Shown in pieces: positions 54,156-64,000 of a stretch of DNA of 64,000 bases. Position numbers and translations under genes: made by a program. The stretch comes from Pseudomonadota bacterium. GTDB lineage: Bacteria; Pseudomonadota; Gammaproteobacteria; Steroidobacterales; Steroidobacteraceae. The number at the start of each line of letters is the position of its first letter. Position 1 is the stretch's first letter. Below the pieces are notes generated by a model. That model made no database searches. It was given only the letters and a program-made list of their open reading frames with translations, and was not told the DNA's origin. The stretch covers positions 1 through 64,000 of the forward strand of contig JAJYAM010000007.1 of NCBI GenBank assembly GCA_021779535.1, written 5' to 3'.

Positions 54156-54830
54156 TCAGCTCGCCGCCGGCGGCGCCGCGGATCGCGCACGCAGCAGGTC
54201 GATCACCTCACGATCGGTCGTCGGGTCGAACTGCTCATACCACTCCCCGACCGCGTTGAACGACGGCGGCACCTGCAGACAGACGACGCGATCGGCGTCG
54301 CGCCGCAAGGCGCGGCAGGCCTCGGGCGACGCGGTCGGCAGCGCGACGACGACGAATCCGGCATGCAACGCGCGCGCGACGGCGACCGCCGCACGCATCG
54401 ACGCGCCGGTCGCCGCACCGTCATCGACCAGGAGCACCGTCCTCCCCTCGAGCGCGAGCGGCGGCGAGTTCGCGCGATAGAGGTGCTCGCGCCGCGCGAG
54501 TTCCGCCCGCTCGCGCTCGACGGTCGCGTCGAGCATCCGCCGATCGCCCGCGAACCAGCCGCCGACCTCCGGGTTGCGCACGACGACGCCCGCCGCGATC
54601 GCGCCGATCGCGAGTTCCGGCTGGCCCGGCGCGCCGAGCTTGCGGACGACGAGCACGTCGAGGGGCAGCTCGAGCGCGGCCGCGATCGCGTGCGCGACCG
54701 GCACGCCGCCGCGCGGCAGGCCGAGCACGAGCGCGTCGGGACGCCGCGCATACTCGCCGAGCCGCGCCGCGAGCGCGCGGCCGGCCTCGGTCCGATCGTG
54801 AAACACGCGCAAGCGCCCGACCTCGTGCAT
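54156..54830 (-). CDS. Stand-alone phosphoribosyltransferase-like protein
   Basis: A 224-residue protein with a type I phosphoribosyltransferase fold: VLGLPRGGVPVAHAIAAALELPLDVLVVRKLGAPGQPELAIGA and the PRPP loop TVLLVDDGAATGASM. This subfamily is often fused to a dienelactone hydrolase or found beside stress genes; the substrate base is unknown. Start MHEVGRLRVFHDR at 54830. The track fuses it with a shadow of purA. It converges with hpf, 22 bases apart. Confidence 0.85.
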   Translation of the reverse strand: MHEVGRLRVFHDRTEAGRALAARLGEYARRPDALVLGLPRGGVPVAHAIAAALELPLDVLVVRKLGAPGQPELAIGAIAAGVVVRNPEVGGWFAGDRRMLDATVERERAELARREHLYRANSPPLALEGRTVLLVDDGAATGASMRAAVAVARALHAGFVVVALPTASPEACRALRRDADRVVCLQVPPSFNAVGEWYEQFDPTTDREVIDLLRARSAAPPAAS

Positions 54831-54907
54831 GTGTCGATTGTCCGCGCCGAAGCGCCTCCCGGCACTCGTGGAAATCCCCGAGCGGATCGCGCGCCCGCGC
54901 GGCGGCC

Positions 54908-56405
<1,498 letters not shown>

Positions 56406-56422
56406 GATCGCCCCCGCGACCG

Positions 56423-57295
56423 TCAGCGCCCGGTGCCGGGGTGAGAGAAATACTTGAAGTACTCGCCCTTCGGCGATACGACCAGCACGTCGCCGGGCGT
56501 GCCGATCGAGTCGCGATAGGCCTGCATGCTGCGGTAGAACGCATAGAACGACGGATCCTGCGAGTACGCGAGCGCGTAGGTCTGGCTGGCCTTGGCGTCG
56601 CCGGCGCCGCGGATCTCCTGCGCCTTCGCGCCCGCGGCCGCGAGGATCTCGGTCTGTTCCTTGCTCGCCTCGGCGCGCGTCGTCTCGGCCGACTCGAGCC
56701 CTTGCGCGCGCAGCTTCGCCGCCTGGGCCTTGAACGTCGCGCGCATCCGGTCGAACACCGAGTCGCGCACCTGGGAGGGCAGATCGATCTTGGTGATGCG
56801 CACGTCGACGATTCGCACGCCGAGCCCGCGCGCGGCCGGTGCCGCGGTCTTCATCATCGCGCGGGTGAACTCCGTCCGGTCGGCGGTGATCACCTGCGGC
56901 AAGGTGCGCTGGGTCACGACGCTCTTCATCGCGTCCTCGATCGTCTCCCCGAGACGCGCGTTCGCGACGTCCTCCGAGCCGCCGGTCGCCTCGTAATAGC
57001 GGCGCAGGTGCACGATGCGCCACTTCACGTAGAAGTCGACGTTCAGCTGCTCCTGCTCGTGGGTCAGGAACCGCTCGTCCGGGTAGAACTGGGTGAGCAC
57101 GCGCTCGTCGAACTTCGACACCTGATCGACGAGCGGCACCTTGAAGTGCAGGCCCGGCGCGAAATGCGTGTCGACGATCTCGCCGCCGACCGACTCGATC
57201 GCTCCCTGACCCTCGCTGACCGTGAAGACGCTCGCGCGCACCAGCAGCGCGAGCACCGCCGCGCCGATCAACGCGAAGAGCACGCGGTTGTGCAT
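56423..57295 (-). CDS. hflC: FtsH modulator HflC
   Basis: A 290-residue SPFH-domain protein with one N-terminal membrane helix (LFALIGAAVLALLVRASVF) and GLHFKVPLVDQVSKFDERVLTQFYPDERFLT. With HflK it forms the large periplasmic cage around the FtsH protease. It overlaps the hflK stop by one base. Confidence 0.96.
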   Translation of the reverse strand: MHNRVLFALIGAAVLALLVRASVFTVSEGQGAIESVGGEIVDTHFAPGLHFKVPLVDQVSKFDERVLTQFYPDERFLTHEQEQLNVDFYVKWRIVHLRRYYEATGGSEDVANARLGETIEDAMKSVVTQRTLPQVITADRTEFTRAMMKTAAPAARGLGVRIVDVRITKIDLPSQVRDSVFDRMRATFKAQAAKLRAQGLESAETTRAEASKEQTEILAAAGAKAQEIRGAGDAKASQTYALAYSQDPSFYAFYRSMQAYRDSIGTPGDVLVVSPKGEYFKYFSHPGTGR

Positions 57296-58440
57296 CAGCG
57301 TCCCCCTCCGCCATCGTGGGTCGGCGCATCCGCCGGCGCGGCTGCATCCGGCGGCGCCGGGAGCACGGCCTGCACCCGCACCGACCCGGTCGGCGTGGAC
57401 GACGACGACGACGAGTCCGCGGCCGGCGGCGCGGCCATCAGCTTGTCGAGCGGCAGGTAAATCAGGTTGGTGCCGTGCGAGGTCGTGACGACCACCTTGC
57501 GGGCGCGCGCGTACACCTCCTGCATCGTTTGCAGGTAGATCCGTTCGCGGGTGACCGCCGGCGCGCGCCGGTATTGCGCGAGCACGTCGTCGAAGCGCGC
57601 GGTATCGCCTTGTGCGAGCGCGACGACCCGCGCCTGGTAGGCCTCGGCATCCTGGATCGTCTTCGCCGCATCGCCCCGGGCGCGCGGCAGCAAGTCGTTG
57701 CGGTAGGCCTGCGCCTCCTGCTCGTAGCGCTGGCGGTCCTTGTCGGCCTTGATCGCGTCGCGCTGCGCGGCCTGGACCGGCTCCGGCACGTTGATGTCGG
57801 TCAGGTTCACGCTGACGACGTGGATCCCCATCCGGTAGCCGTCGAGCGTGCGCTGGATCAGCACGCGGGCGCGCTGCGGGATCGTCGGATCCATGGCGAG
57901 CGCCTGGTTCAGCGTCGCCTGGCCGATCACCTCGCGCATCGCGCTCTCGCAGACCTGCACCAGCGTCTCGTCGACGTCGCGCACCTGGAACAGGAGTTTC
58001 AGCGGATCGGGCTGGGTGTACTGGACCGCGGATTTCACCTCGACCAGGTTCGTGTCGGCGGTGAGCACGCTCTCGTCGTCGGTGATGCTGTAGACGCGCG
58101 AGACGTTGACGATGATCTTGCGCTCGATCGGCCACGGCCAGTGCCAGTTGTAGCCCGGCGACATCGTCGCGACGTACTTGCCGAACCGCAGGATCACGGC
58201 CCGCTGCTGCGCATCCACCCGGTAGAAGCCGCTCCCGAGCCACAGCCCGCCGATCGCGACGGCCAGGATCGCGAGCCCCCGCTTCCAGTCGATCGGCGGC
58301 TTGGCCGATGCGCCGGCGGGCTTGCGACCGAACAGTCCGCCGATCGCGCGCCGCGCCTTGCGCAGGATCTCGTCCAAGTCGCTCTGCGGACGCTGGCGAT
58401 TCCAGGGGTTGCGCTTCTCGCCGGGGTCGTTCCAAGCCAT
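57295..58440 (-). CDS. hflK: FtsH modulator HflK
   Basis: A 381-residue SPFH protein: N-terminal MAWNDPGEKRNPWN, Gly/Lys-rich cytoplasmic part, one membrane helix (GLAILAVAIGGLWLGSGFY), SPFH domain and a Ser/Pro/Ala-rich C-terminus ending DGGGGR. Start at 58440 (the Met-Trp family start) rather than the extended ORF. AAGG lies before the start. Confidence 0.96.
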   Translation of the reverse strand: MAWNDPGEKRNPWNRQRPQSDLDEILRKARRAIGGLFGRKPAGASAKPPIDWKRGLAILAVAIGGLWLGSGFYRVDAQQRAVILRFGKYVATMSPGYNWHWPWPIERKIIVNVSRVYSITDDESVLTADTNLVEVKSAVQYTQPDPLKLLFQVRDVDETLVQVCESAMREVIGQATLNQALAMDPTIPQRARVLIQRTLDGYRMGIHVVSVNLTDINVPEPVQAAQRDAIKADKDRQRYEQEAQAYRNDLLPRARGDAAKTIQDAEAYQARVVALAQGDTARFDDVLAQYRRAPAVTRERIYLQTMQEVYARARKVVVTTSHGTNLIYLPLDKLMAAPPAADSSSSSSTPTGSVRVQAVLPAPPDAAAPADAPTHDGGGGR

Positions 58441-58510
58441 CATGGACCTTAACAATAACGTTCGGGGCGTCCGCCACGGCAGCGTTCGATCGCGCCGTGC
58501 GGAGCGCGAC

Positions 58511-58539
58511 ATTCTAGGCAGCCGGAGCGTCGCTCACAA
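58511..58539 (-). promoter_or_regulatory. Promoter of hflK-hflC-DUF2065-purA
   Basis: Minus-strand TTGTGA, 17-base spacer, TAGAAT, giving a leader of about 64 bases before hflK. Confidence 0.65.
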
Positions 58540-58548
58540 GTCGCTCAC
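58529..58548 (-). repeat. Direct repeat overlapping the hflK -35
   Basis: GTCGCTCAC occurs twice (58529-58537 and 58540-58548), 11 bases apart, one helical turn. The first copy covers the -35, the second touches the hflX stop. A possible regulator site. Confidence 0.4.
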
Positions 58549-59855
58549 GCAACTCGCTTTTTCTCGCCGGACTGCCGATCCGGCGCATTCTCGGCGGGGA
58601 ACCCGTGTCGACCGGCGAGCGCGGCGAGGTCGTTCGCGTCGATCTCGACGTCGACGTCCCAACCGCCGTCATCGCGCTGCCGTTCCGCGCGCACCGCATC
58701 GCGACGGTACAGCTCGGAGCGCAGCGCCGCCGCGGACAGCGGCAACCGCAGCGTCCGAGCGACCCGATCCGGCTTCACCCACACGCCGATCGCGTCCCGC
58801 AGCTCCGCAAGCCCCGCACCGGTGACCGCGGAGCACCACACCTGGACCGGGCGGCCGTCCGCATCGCGCTCGATCCGCGCGGGCTCGCCGCTGCGATCGA
58901 TCTTGTTGAACACCAGCAGTTCGGGAATCTCGCCGGCGCCGATCCCGCGCAGCACCTCGCGGACCTGCGCGATGCGCTCGTGACGGGCCGGATCCGCCGA
59001 ATCGACCACGTGGAGCAACAGGTCGCTCTCGCGCGCCTCGAGCAGGGTCGAACGGAACGCCGCCACGAGTTCGTGGGGCAGCTCGCGCACGAATCCCACG
59101 GTATCCGCGAGCACGGTCTCGCCGACTCGCTCGAGACGCAGGCGCCGCACGGTCGGATCGAGGGTCGCGAACAGCTGGTTCGCGACGTAGGTCGACGATC
59201 CGGTGAGCGCGTTGAACAGCGTCGACTTGCCGGCGTTCGTGTAGCCCACCAAGGCGACGGTCGGCACCGGTACGTCGCGGCGTACCCGCCGGCCGGTATC
59301 GCGCTGCAACGCGAGCTTCTCGAGGCGTCCGCGCAAGGTGCGGATCCGCTTGCCGATCAAGCGCCGATCGGTCTCGAGCTGGGTCTCGCCCGGACCGCGC
59401 AGGCCGATACCGCCCTTTTGCCGCTCGAGGTGGGTCCAGCCCCGGACCAGCCGCGTCGACAGATGGGTCAGTTGCGCCAGTTCGACCTGGAGCTTGCCTT
59501 CGAAGCTGCGGGCACGTTGCGCGAAGATGTCGAGGATCAAGCCATTGCGGTCGATCACGCGGCGGCCGACGAGCTTCTCGAGGTTGCGCTCCTGGCTCGG
59601 CGACAGCGTCCGGTCGACCAGGACCACGTCGGCTTGGGCCTCCTCGGCGCAGGCCTTGATCTCTTCCGCCTTGCCGGAACCGACGAAGTACTTCGGATCG
59701 GGGCGCGGCCGCGTCGCGAGCACGACCCCGGCGCAATCGGTGCCCGCGGACCCGGCGAGTGCGCGAAACTCCTCGATGTCCGCGGGATCGACCGGCCGGC
59801 CGATCCCGACCCCGACCAGGACCGCGCGCTCGCCGCGCCCCGGACGGTCAAACAA
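58545..59855 (-). CDS. hflX: Ribosome-splitting GTPase HflX
   Basis: A 436-residue GTPase: N-terminal HflX domain (YFVGSGKAEEIKA; VDRTLSPSQERNLE; QLTHLSTRLVRGW), GLRGPGETQLETDRR, then G domain with GYTNAGKSTLFNAL and FNKID. It splits stalled 70S ribosomes under stress. The start is TTG at 59855 (LFDRPGRGERAVLV), in the same frame as hfq and six codons after the hfq stop; an upstream start is excluded by that stop. Confidence 0.95.
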   Translation of the reverse strand: MFDRPGRGERAVLVGVGIGRPVDPADIEEFRALAGSAGTDCAGVVLATRPRPDPKYFVGSGKAEEIKACAEEAQADVVLVDRTLSPSQERNLEKLVGRRVIDRNGLILDIFAQRARSFEGKLQVELAQLTHLSTRLVRGWTHLERQKGGIGLRGPGETQLETDRRLIGKRIRTLRGRLEKLALQRDTGRRVRRDVPVPTVALVGYTNAGKSTLFNALTGSSTYVANQLFATLDPTVRRLRLERVGETVLADTVGFVRELPHELVAAFRSTLLEARESDLLLHVVDSADPARHERIAQVREVLRGIGAGEIPELLVFNKIDRSGEPARIERDADGRPVQVWCSAVTGAGLAELRDAIGVWVKPDRVARTLRLPLSAAALRSELYRRDAVRAERQRDDGGWDVDVEIDANDLAALAGRHGFPAENAPDRQSGEKKRVA

Positions 59856-59873
59856 CGGTCGGGCGCTCGCGCA

Positions 59874-60131
59874 TCATTCGGCGATCGCTGGCTCGACGAT
59901 CTCGCCATCCTCTTCGGTCGGCAGGCGCACGTTGCGCGCCGGCACCACCGTGGAAATCGCGTGCTTGTAGACCATCTGGCTGACGCTATTGCGCAGCAAG
60001 ACCACGAACTGGTCGAACGAGTCGATCTGTCCCTGCAGCTTGATGCCGTTCACCAGGTAGATCGACACGGGCACCCGCTCCTTCCGGAGTGCGTTTAAAA
60101 ACGGGTCTTGCAGCGACTGACCACGGGCCAT
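59874..60131 (-). CDS. hfq: RNA chaperone Hfq
   Basis: An 85-residue Sm-like hexameric chaperone for small RNAs: [42 protein letters not shown] (Sm1) and [15 protein letters not shown] (Sm2 with YKHA). Short acidic C-terminal tail. AAGGAG 8 bases before its ATG. Confidence 0.98.
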   Translation of the reverse strand: MARGQSLQDPFLNALRKERVPVSIYLVNGIKLQGQIDSFDQFVVLLRNSVSQMVYKHAISTVVPARNVRLPTEEDGEIVEPAIAE

Positions 60132-60295
60132 GAGTGAAGCTCCTTGTTGTTCGATGTCATTTGTCCGGTCGTGGCAGCAAACCGTGAAACCCGCGGCAAA
60201 TGCCGTTCAATCCTAGCACAGCGGCGCTCTCGCCAGGTCGCCGCGCACGCCGCCGACCCGCCCGGTCCGACGCGCCGAACCTCGAGCGCGTCGCG
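60132..60295. other. Gap between miaA and hfq
   Basis: 164 bases without a gene. Holds the hfq ribosome site and probably its promoters; a small inverted repeat CGGCA-TT-TGCCG lies near 60204-60215 (approximate). No clear -35/-10 pair found. Confidence 0.4.
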
Positions 60296-61234
60296 TCAAT
60301 CGCGCGCCTCGATCTCGGCCGCGACCGCGTCCTCGAGCGCCCGCACCGCGTTTTCGCGCAGGGGATCGAACCATCGGGCGCCGGCGCGCCGCCGGAGCCA
60401 GGTCCACTGGCGTTTGGCGAGCTGACGCGACGCCGCAATGCCCGCGTCGACCGCAACGTTCAGCGGCCGGAGGCCGTCCAAATGCTGCCACAACTGGCGA
60501 TATCCGACCGCGCGCATCGACGGATGTTCCCGGGTCAGGTCGCCGCGGTGATAAAAATGCCGGACCTCGTCCAAGAACCCCGCGCGCATCATCGCGTCGA
60601 ACCGGGCCGCGAGCGCCACGTGCAGTTCGGCGCGCCGCGCGGGCGCGACCGCGATCTGCAGGTATCGGACGTCCGCGAGCGCCGACCGGCGGCGCGACTG
60701 CAGCTCGCTGATCGTCGTGCCGGTCAGGCGGAACACTTCGATCGCCCGCTGGATGCGTTGCGGATCGTTCGCATGGATGCGCGCCGCGGCAGCCGGATCG
60801 ATCCGACGCAGTTCCTCGTGCATCGCCGCCCACCCGACGCGCGCCGCCTGCGCGTCGATCGCCGCGCGCAGATCGGGATCGCGTTCCGGCAGCTCCGCGA
60901 TGCCTTCGGTCAGCGCGTGAAAATAGAGCATCGTCCCGCCGACCAGCAACGGAATCCGCCCGCGCGCCCAGATCCCGCCGATCGCGCGTTCGGCATCGCG
61001 AACGAAATCGCCGGCCGAATAGCGCTCCGCCGGATCGCGGATGTCGACGAGGTGGTGCGGCACCTGCGCGCGCACCGCCGCGCCCGGCTTCGCGGTGCCG
61101 ATGTCCATCCCGCGATACACGAGCGCGGAGTCCACGCTGACGATCTCGAGCGGCAGGCGACCGGCCAGGCGCAGCGCGAGGTCGGTCTTGCCCGCGCCGG
61201 TCGGGCCCATCAGCAGTACCGCGACGCGCGGCAT
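60296..61234 (-). CDS. miaA: tRNA dimethylallyltransferase
   Basis: A 312-residue enzyme adding dimethylallyl to A37 of tRNAs reading UNN codons: P-loop MGPTGAGKTDLAL, VDSALVYRGMDIGTAKP, VGGTMLYFHALTEGIA, ANDPQRIQRAIEVFRLTG. It uses dimethylallyl-PP, the same precursor pool as the hopanoid pathway. Start at 61234, overlapping the mutL stop by one base. Confidence 0.97.
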   Translation of the reverse strand: MPRVAVLLMGPTGAGKTDLALRLAGRLPLEIVSVDSALVYRGMDIGTAKPGAAVRAQVPHHLVDIRDPAERYSAGDFVRDAERAIGGIWARGRIPLLVGGTMLYFHALTEGIAELPERDPDLRAAIDAQAARVGWAAMHEELRRIDPAAAARIHANDPQRIQRAIEVFRLTGTTISELQSRRRSALADVRYLQIAVAPARRAELHVALAARFDAMMRAGFLDEVRHFYHRGDLTREHPSMRAVGYRQLWQHLDGLRPLNVAVDAGIAASRQLAKRQWTWLRRRAGARWFDPLRENAVRALEDAVAAEIEARD

Positions 61235-63015
61235 CAGCGACCGCGAAGGAACAACCGGTCGAGATCGGCGAGCGACAGGCGGACCCAGGTCGGCCGACCG
61301 TGATTGCACTGATCCGCGCGGTCGGTCCGCTCCATCTCGCGCAGCAGCGCGTCCATCTCCGGCACGCTCAGCTTGCGATGGACCCGCACCGCGGCGTGGC
61401 ACGCCGCGGTCGCGAGGTGCCGATCGATCGCCTCCTCGACCCGGTGCGACAGGCCGTGCTCGACGAGGTCCCCGAGCACGTCGACGACGAGCGTGGCCGG
61501 CGCGTACCCGGCGAGCAGCGCCGGAACGGCCCGCATCGCGAGCTCGCCCGGCCCGAGGCGGCCGAGATCGAAGCCGAGCGCGGCGAATTCCGCGTGGTGC
61601 GCTTCGGCCGCATCGGCGCGCGCCGGCCCGACGCGCAGCGTCTCGGGCAGGAGCAACGGCTGGCTGTGCCGCTCGCCCCGCAGCAGCTTCTTCAAGCGTT
61701 CGTAGAGAATCCGTTCGTGCGCGGCGTGCATGTCGACGAGCACGAGGCCCTGCGCGGTCTCGGCGAGCACGTACGCGCCGTGCAGCTGGGCGATCGCATG
61801 GCCGAGCGGCGCATCGCCGGGCTCGCCGTCCGCGCCGGGGGATCCCCGGGGAGGCGGCGCATCGGCGCCGGTCTCGCGCACCGCCGCGCCCGCGTCGGGC
61901 GCGTTCGACCAGCGGAGCGCGCCCTGCGCGGACGCCGGCTGCCAGGGGGGCCTGCGTGCCTGCGCGCGGCTCGCCGCGTCCACGAGCCACGCCGTCGCAC
62001 CGCCCGCCGCTTCGCTCGGCCGGGTCTCGGCGAGCGCGCGCTCGACGGTACGGAACAGGAAATCGTGGATCGCGCGCGGATCACGAAAACGCACCTCGAG
62101 CTTCTGCGGGTGCGCGTTCACGTCGACCAGCGCCGGATCGAGATCGAGATAGATCAGGTACGCCGGGAAGCGGCCGTGGAACAGCACGTCCTGATAGCCG
62201 AGCCGCACCGCGCTCGCGAGCAACTTGTCCCGCAACGGGCGGCCGTTCAAGTACACGAACTGCAGATCCGACTGGCCGCGCGAGAAGGTCGGCAAGCCGA
62301 GCCATCCGTGCAACCGCAGGCTCTGGGTCACATGGTCGACTTCGAGCACGTGCGCCGCGAAATCCCCGCCGGCGACCTCGGCGACGCGCGCCAAGCGCTC
62401 CGGCGCGGACTCGGCCGGGGGCAGATCGAGGACCCGGCGCCCCTGGTGATCGAGGCGGAACGCCACGTCGAAACGCGACAGCGCGAGCCGTTCCAGCGTG
62501 CGCTGCACGTGCTGGAACTCGGTCTGCGGCGCACGCAGGAACTTGCGCCGCGCCGGGACGTTGAAGAACAGGTCGCGGACCTCGACCGTGGTGCCAAACG
62601 GATGGGCGGCCGGGCGCGGCGCCGCCGGCGCTGCGTCGCGCGGCTCGATCGTCCAGCCGTGCGGCTCGTCCGGCGCCCGCGTCGTCAACGTGAAACGTGC
62701 GACCGACGCGATGCTCGGCAAGGCTTCGCCGCGAAACCCGAGGCTGCGCACGTGCTCGAGATCCGCGAGCGACGCGATCTTGCTGGTCGCGTGGCGCGCG
62801 AGCGCGAGCGGCAGCTCCGCGGGAACGATCCCCCGGCCGTCGTCGCGCACCCGGATCGACGCCGCGCCACCGGCTTCGAGCTCGACCTCGATCCGTCGCG
62901 CTCCGGCGTCGAGCGCGTTCTCGACGAGTTCCTTGACCACGGAGGCCGGGCGCTCGACGACCTCGCCGGCGGCGATCTGATCGATCAACTCTTCGGGTAG
63001 GACTCGAATCGGCAC
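61234..63015 (-). CDS. mutL: DNA mismatch repair protein MutL (endonuclease type)
   Basis: A 593-residue GHKL ATPase: VPIRVLPEELIDQIAAGEVVERPASVVKELVENALDAG, DDGRGI, TSKI, GFRGEALPSI. The C-terminal domain has DMHAAHERILYE, matching the DxHA(x)2E(x)4E endonuclease motif, and CNHGRPT, both typical of nicking MutL in bacteria without MutH. GTG 63015 is chosen because GAGG lies 8 bases upstream; the track's TTG at 63021 would touch that site and most homologues begin at PIRVLP. Confidence 0.96.
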   Translation of the reverse strand: MPIRVLPEELIDQIAAGEVVERPASVVKELVENALDAGARRIEVELEAGGAASIRVRDDGRGIVPAELPLALARHATSKIASLADLEHVRSLGFRGEALPSIASVARFTLTTRAPDEPHGWTIEPRDAAPAAPRPAAHPFGTTVEVRDLFFNVPARRKFLRAPQTEFQHVQRTLERLALSRFDVAFRLDHQGRRVLDLPPAESAPERLARVAEVAGGDFAAHVLEVDHVTQSLRLHGWLGLPTFSRGQSDLQFVYLNGRPLRDKLLASAVRLGYQDVLFHGRFPAYLIYLDLDPALVDVNAHPQKLEVRFRDPRAIHDFLFRTVERALAETRPSEAAGGATAWLVDAASRAQARRPPWQPASAQGALRWSNAPDAGAAVRETGADAPPPRGSPGADGEPGDAPLGHAIAQLHGAYVLAETAQGLVLVDMHAAHERILYERLKKLLRGERHSQPLLLPETLRVGPARADAAEAHHAEFAALGFDLGRLGPGELAMRAVPALLAGYAPATLVVDVLGDLVEHGLSHRVEEAIDRHLATAACHAAVRVHRKLSVPEMDALLREMERTDRADQCNHGRPTWVRLSLADLDRLFLRGR

Positions 63016-63077
63016 CGGCAACCTCGCGAACGGACTATGTTCGCATATTGCCCGGAGCCCGAGCGAACGCCGCGGCG

Positions 63078-64000
63078 TCAGCGTCGCTCGTCGTCGACTC
63101 GCCGGCTCTCGTTCGACCCGGCTCCGACCCGGCCCGCACCGTCGGCCACCAGCGTCTTGTCGGCGCGCGCCGCGACCCGCTGCGCGATCCGCGTGCCCGG
63201 CGGCGGGTTCGCGTAGAAATACCGGCGCACGCCGGCCAGGATCGCCCGCGCGATCTTCATCTGCTTCGCCGGGGTGCGCAGCTTCAGCTCCTCGCGCGGA
63301 TCGGAGATGTAGTCGGTCTCGACCAGCATCGACGGAATGTCGGGCGATTTCAGCACGACGAATCGCGCCTGCTGCACCCGATCGTAATGCACCTGCCCGA
63401 CGCGCTCGAGCGAATGCAGCACGTCCTGCGCCGCCTGTTCGCTCTCGGTCATCGACGCCGACTGGGACAGATCGAGCAGCACCGAGGCGAGCACCGGGCT
63501 CTTGTTCTCGAGCGACACGCCGCCGATCAGATCGGACGCGTTTTCCCGCTCCGCGAGCCAGCGGGCCGCCTCGTCGGTCGCGCCCCGCTGCGACAGGATG
63601 TACACGGATGCGCCGGCGACGTCGTGGTCGCGGATCGAATCGGCGTGGATCGACACGAACAGATCCGCATCGTGCGCGCGCGCCTTGCGCATCCGTTCGC
63701 GCAAGGGCACGAAGTAATCGCCGTCCCTCGTCAGGTACGCCCGCATCCCGGGCTGGGCGTCGATGTCGGCCGCGAGGTCGCGGCCGATCGCGAGCACGAC
63801 GTCCTTCTCGTGGGTGCCGTACACCCCGGTCGCACCGGGGTCGTCGCCGCCGTGGCCGGGATCGACCGCGATCACGACGTCGCGGCCGCGGGCGGGCGCA
63901 TGGATCGCGGTCGCCGGGATCGCGCGCGCGGCTGCGTCGGACAGATCCACGACGAGGCGATAGCCGTAACGCGCGTTCGGGAGACTCAGGAAACTCTTCG
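63078..64000 (-). CDS. amiC: N-acetylmuramoyl-L-alanine amidase AmiC (partial, 5' end outside window)
   Basis: The frame is open to the window edge. The visible part starts at the end of an AMIN domain (FLSLPNARYGYRLVVDL), followed by a linker and the amidase_3 domain: zinc ligands in AVDPGHGGDDPGATG, HEKDV and FVSIHADS, and the catalytic glutamate in SMLVETDYISDP. It cleaves peptidoglycan stems at the septum during cell separation. An insertion around SQSASMTESEQAAQDVL resembles the regulatory helix controlled by EnvC/NlpD. The GTG start in the track (63950) is internal. Confidence 0.93.
   Translation of the reverse strand, partial: KSFLSLPNARYGYRLVVDLSDAAARAIPATAIHAPARGRDVVIAVDPGHGGDDPGATGVYGTHEKDVVLAIGRDLAADIDAQPGMRAYLTRDGDYFVPLRERMRKARAHDADLFVSIHADSIRDHDVAGASVYILSQRGATDEAARWLAERENASDLIGGVSLENKSPVLASVLLDLSQSASMTESEQAAQDVLHSLERVGQVHYDRVQQARFVVLKSPDIPSMLVETDYISDPREELKLRTPAKQMKIARAILAGVRRYFYANPPPGTRIAQRVAARADKTLVADGAGRVGAGSNESRRVDDERR

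Overview
The window is a GC-rich stretch of a gammaproteobacterial chromosome. The taxon is inferred from gene order, mainly the run amiC-mutL-miaA-hfq-hflX-hflKC-(DUF2065)-purA...rnr-rlmB-rpsF-rpsR-rplI-dnaB, together with rpsP-rimM-trmD-rplS, mlaFEDCB, gcvR next to dapA, and ffs beside dnaX. The genus cannot be told from the sequence alone. A hopanoid locus, a SUF-only style Fe-S operon with SufU/SufT, and a MutL carrying the endonuclease motif all argue against an enterobacterium and fit a high-GC free-living lineage. No prophage, insertion sequence, CRISPR array or other mobile element was seen; coding density is very high and many genes overlap by 1-8 bases.

Layout. 1-2.8 kb, minus strand: dapA, a very short BamC-like lipoprotein, tRNA-Ser(GGA), the 4.5S SRP RNA and the start of dnaX (cut by the window edge). 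2.9-7.8 kb, plus: gcvR, a PrxQ/Bcp peroxiredoxin, a PIN-PhoH protein, a BepA-like M48 protease and mlaA. 7.8-11 kb, minus: mlaF-E-D-C-B, facing mlaA. 11.2-18.4 kb, plus: an Rrf2-type regulator preceded by an IscR-like palindrome, then sufB-C-D-S-U-T, a Rieske ferredoxin and a SixA-like phosphatase. 18.4-23 kb: hslR diverging from kbl-tdh, then sppA. 23-26.3 kb, minus: rpsP-rimM-trmD-rplS and ffh. 26.4-28.5 kb, plus: two membrane proteins (CcsA-like and CorC-like). 28.5-34 kb: radA, then a Ser/Thr kinase - PP2C phosphatase - FHA protein trio, then alr. 34.3-36.5 kb: an unusual EF-G paralogue.

36.5-47.1 kb is the most distinctive region: a hopanoid locus. One transcript encodes a single eukaryote-like squalene synthase, squalene-hopene cyclase, HpnG and HpnA. 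A converging transcript encodes HpnI, HpnJ, HpnK and HpnL, and HpnH is divergent from HpnI. Together they should carry farnesyl-PP to squalene, hopene, adenosylhopane, ribosylhopane and on to glucosamine- or cyclitol-ether-capped bacteriohopanetetrol; hpnB, hpnN, hpnO, hpnP, hpnR and hpnC/D/E are not in the window.

47-64 kb, mostly minus, is the conserved replication/translation/stress superoperon region: dnaB, rplI, rpsR, rpsF, rlmB, rnr, then tRNA-Leu(CAG), a host-attachment-type protein, hpf and a phosphoribosyltransferase, then purA, DUF2065, hflC, hflK, hflX, hfq, miaA, mutL and amiC (cut by the window edge). The rpsF leader can fold into a structure that hides its own ribosome binding site, a good candidate for S6:S18 feedback control.

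The observations most worth testing are the rpsF leader, the IscR-like operator of the suf operon, the single-squalene-synthase hopanoid locus, the mini-BamC, the kinase-phosphatase-FHA module, the EF-G with an enlarged switch I, and a repeated arrangement in which a -10-like hexamer sits 6-9 bases before the start codon.
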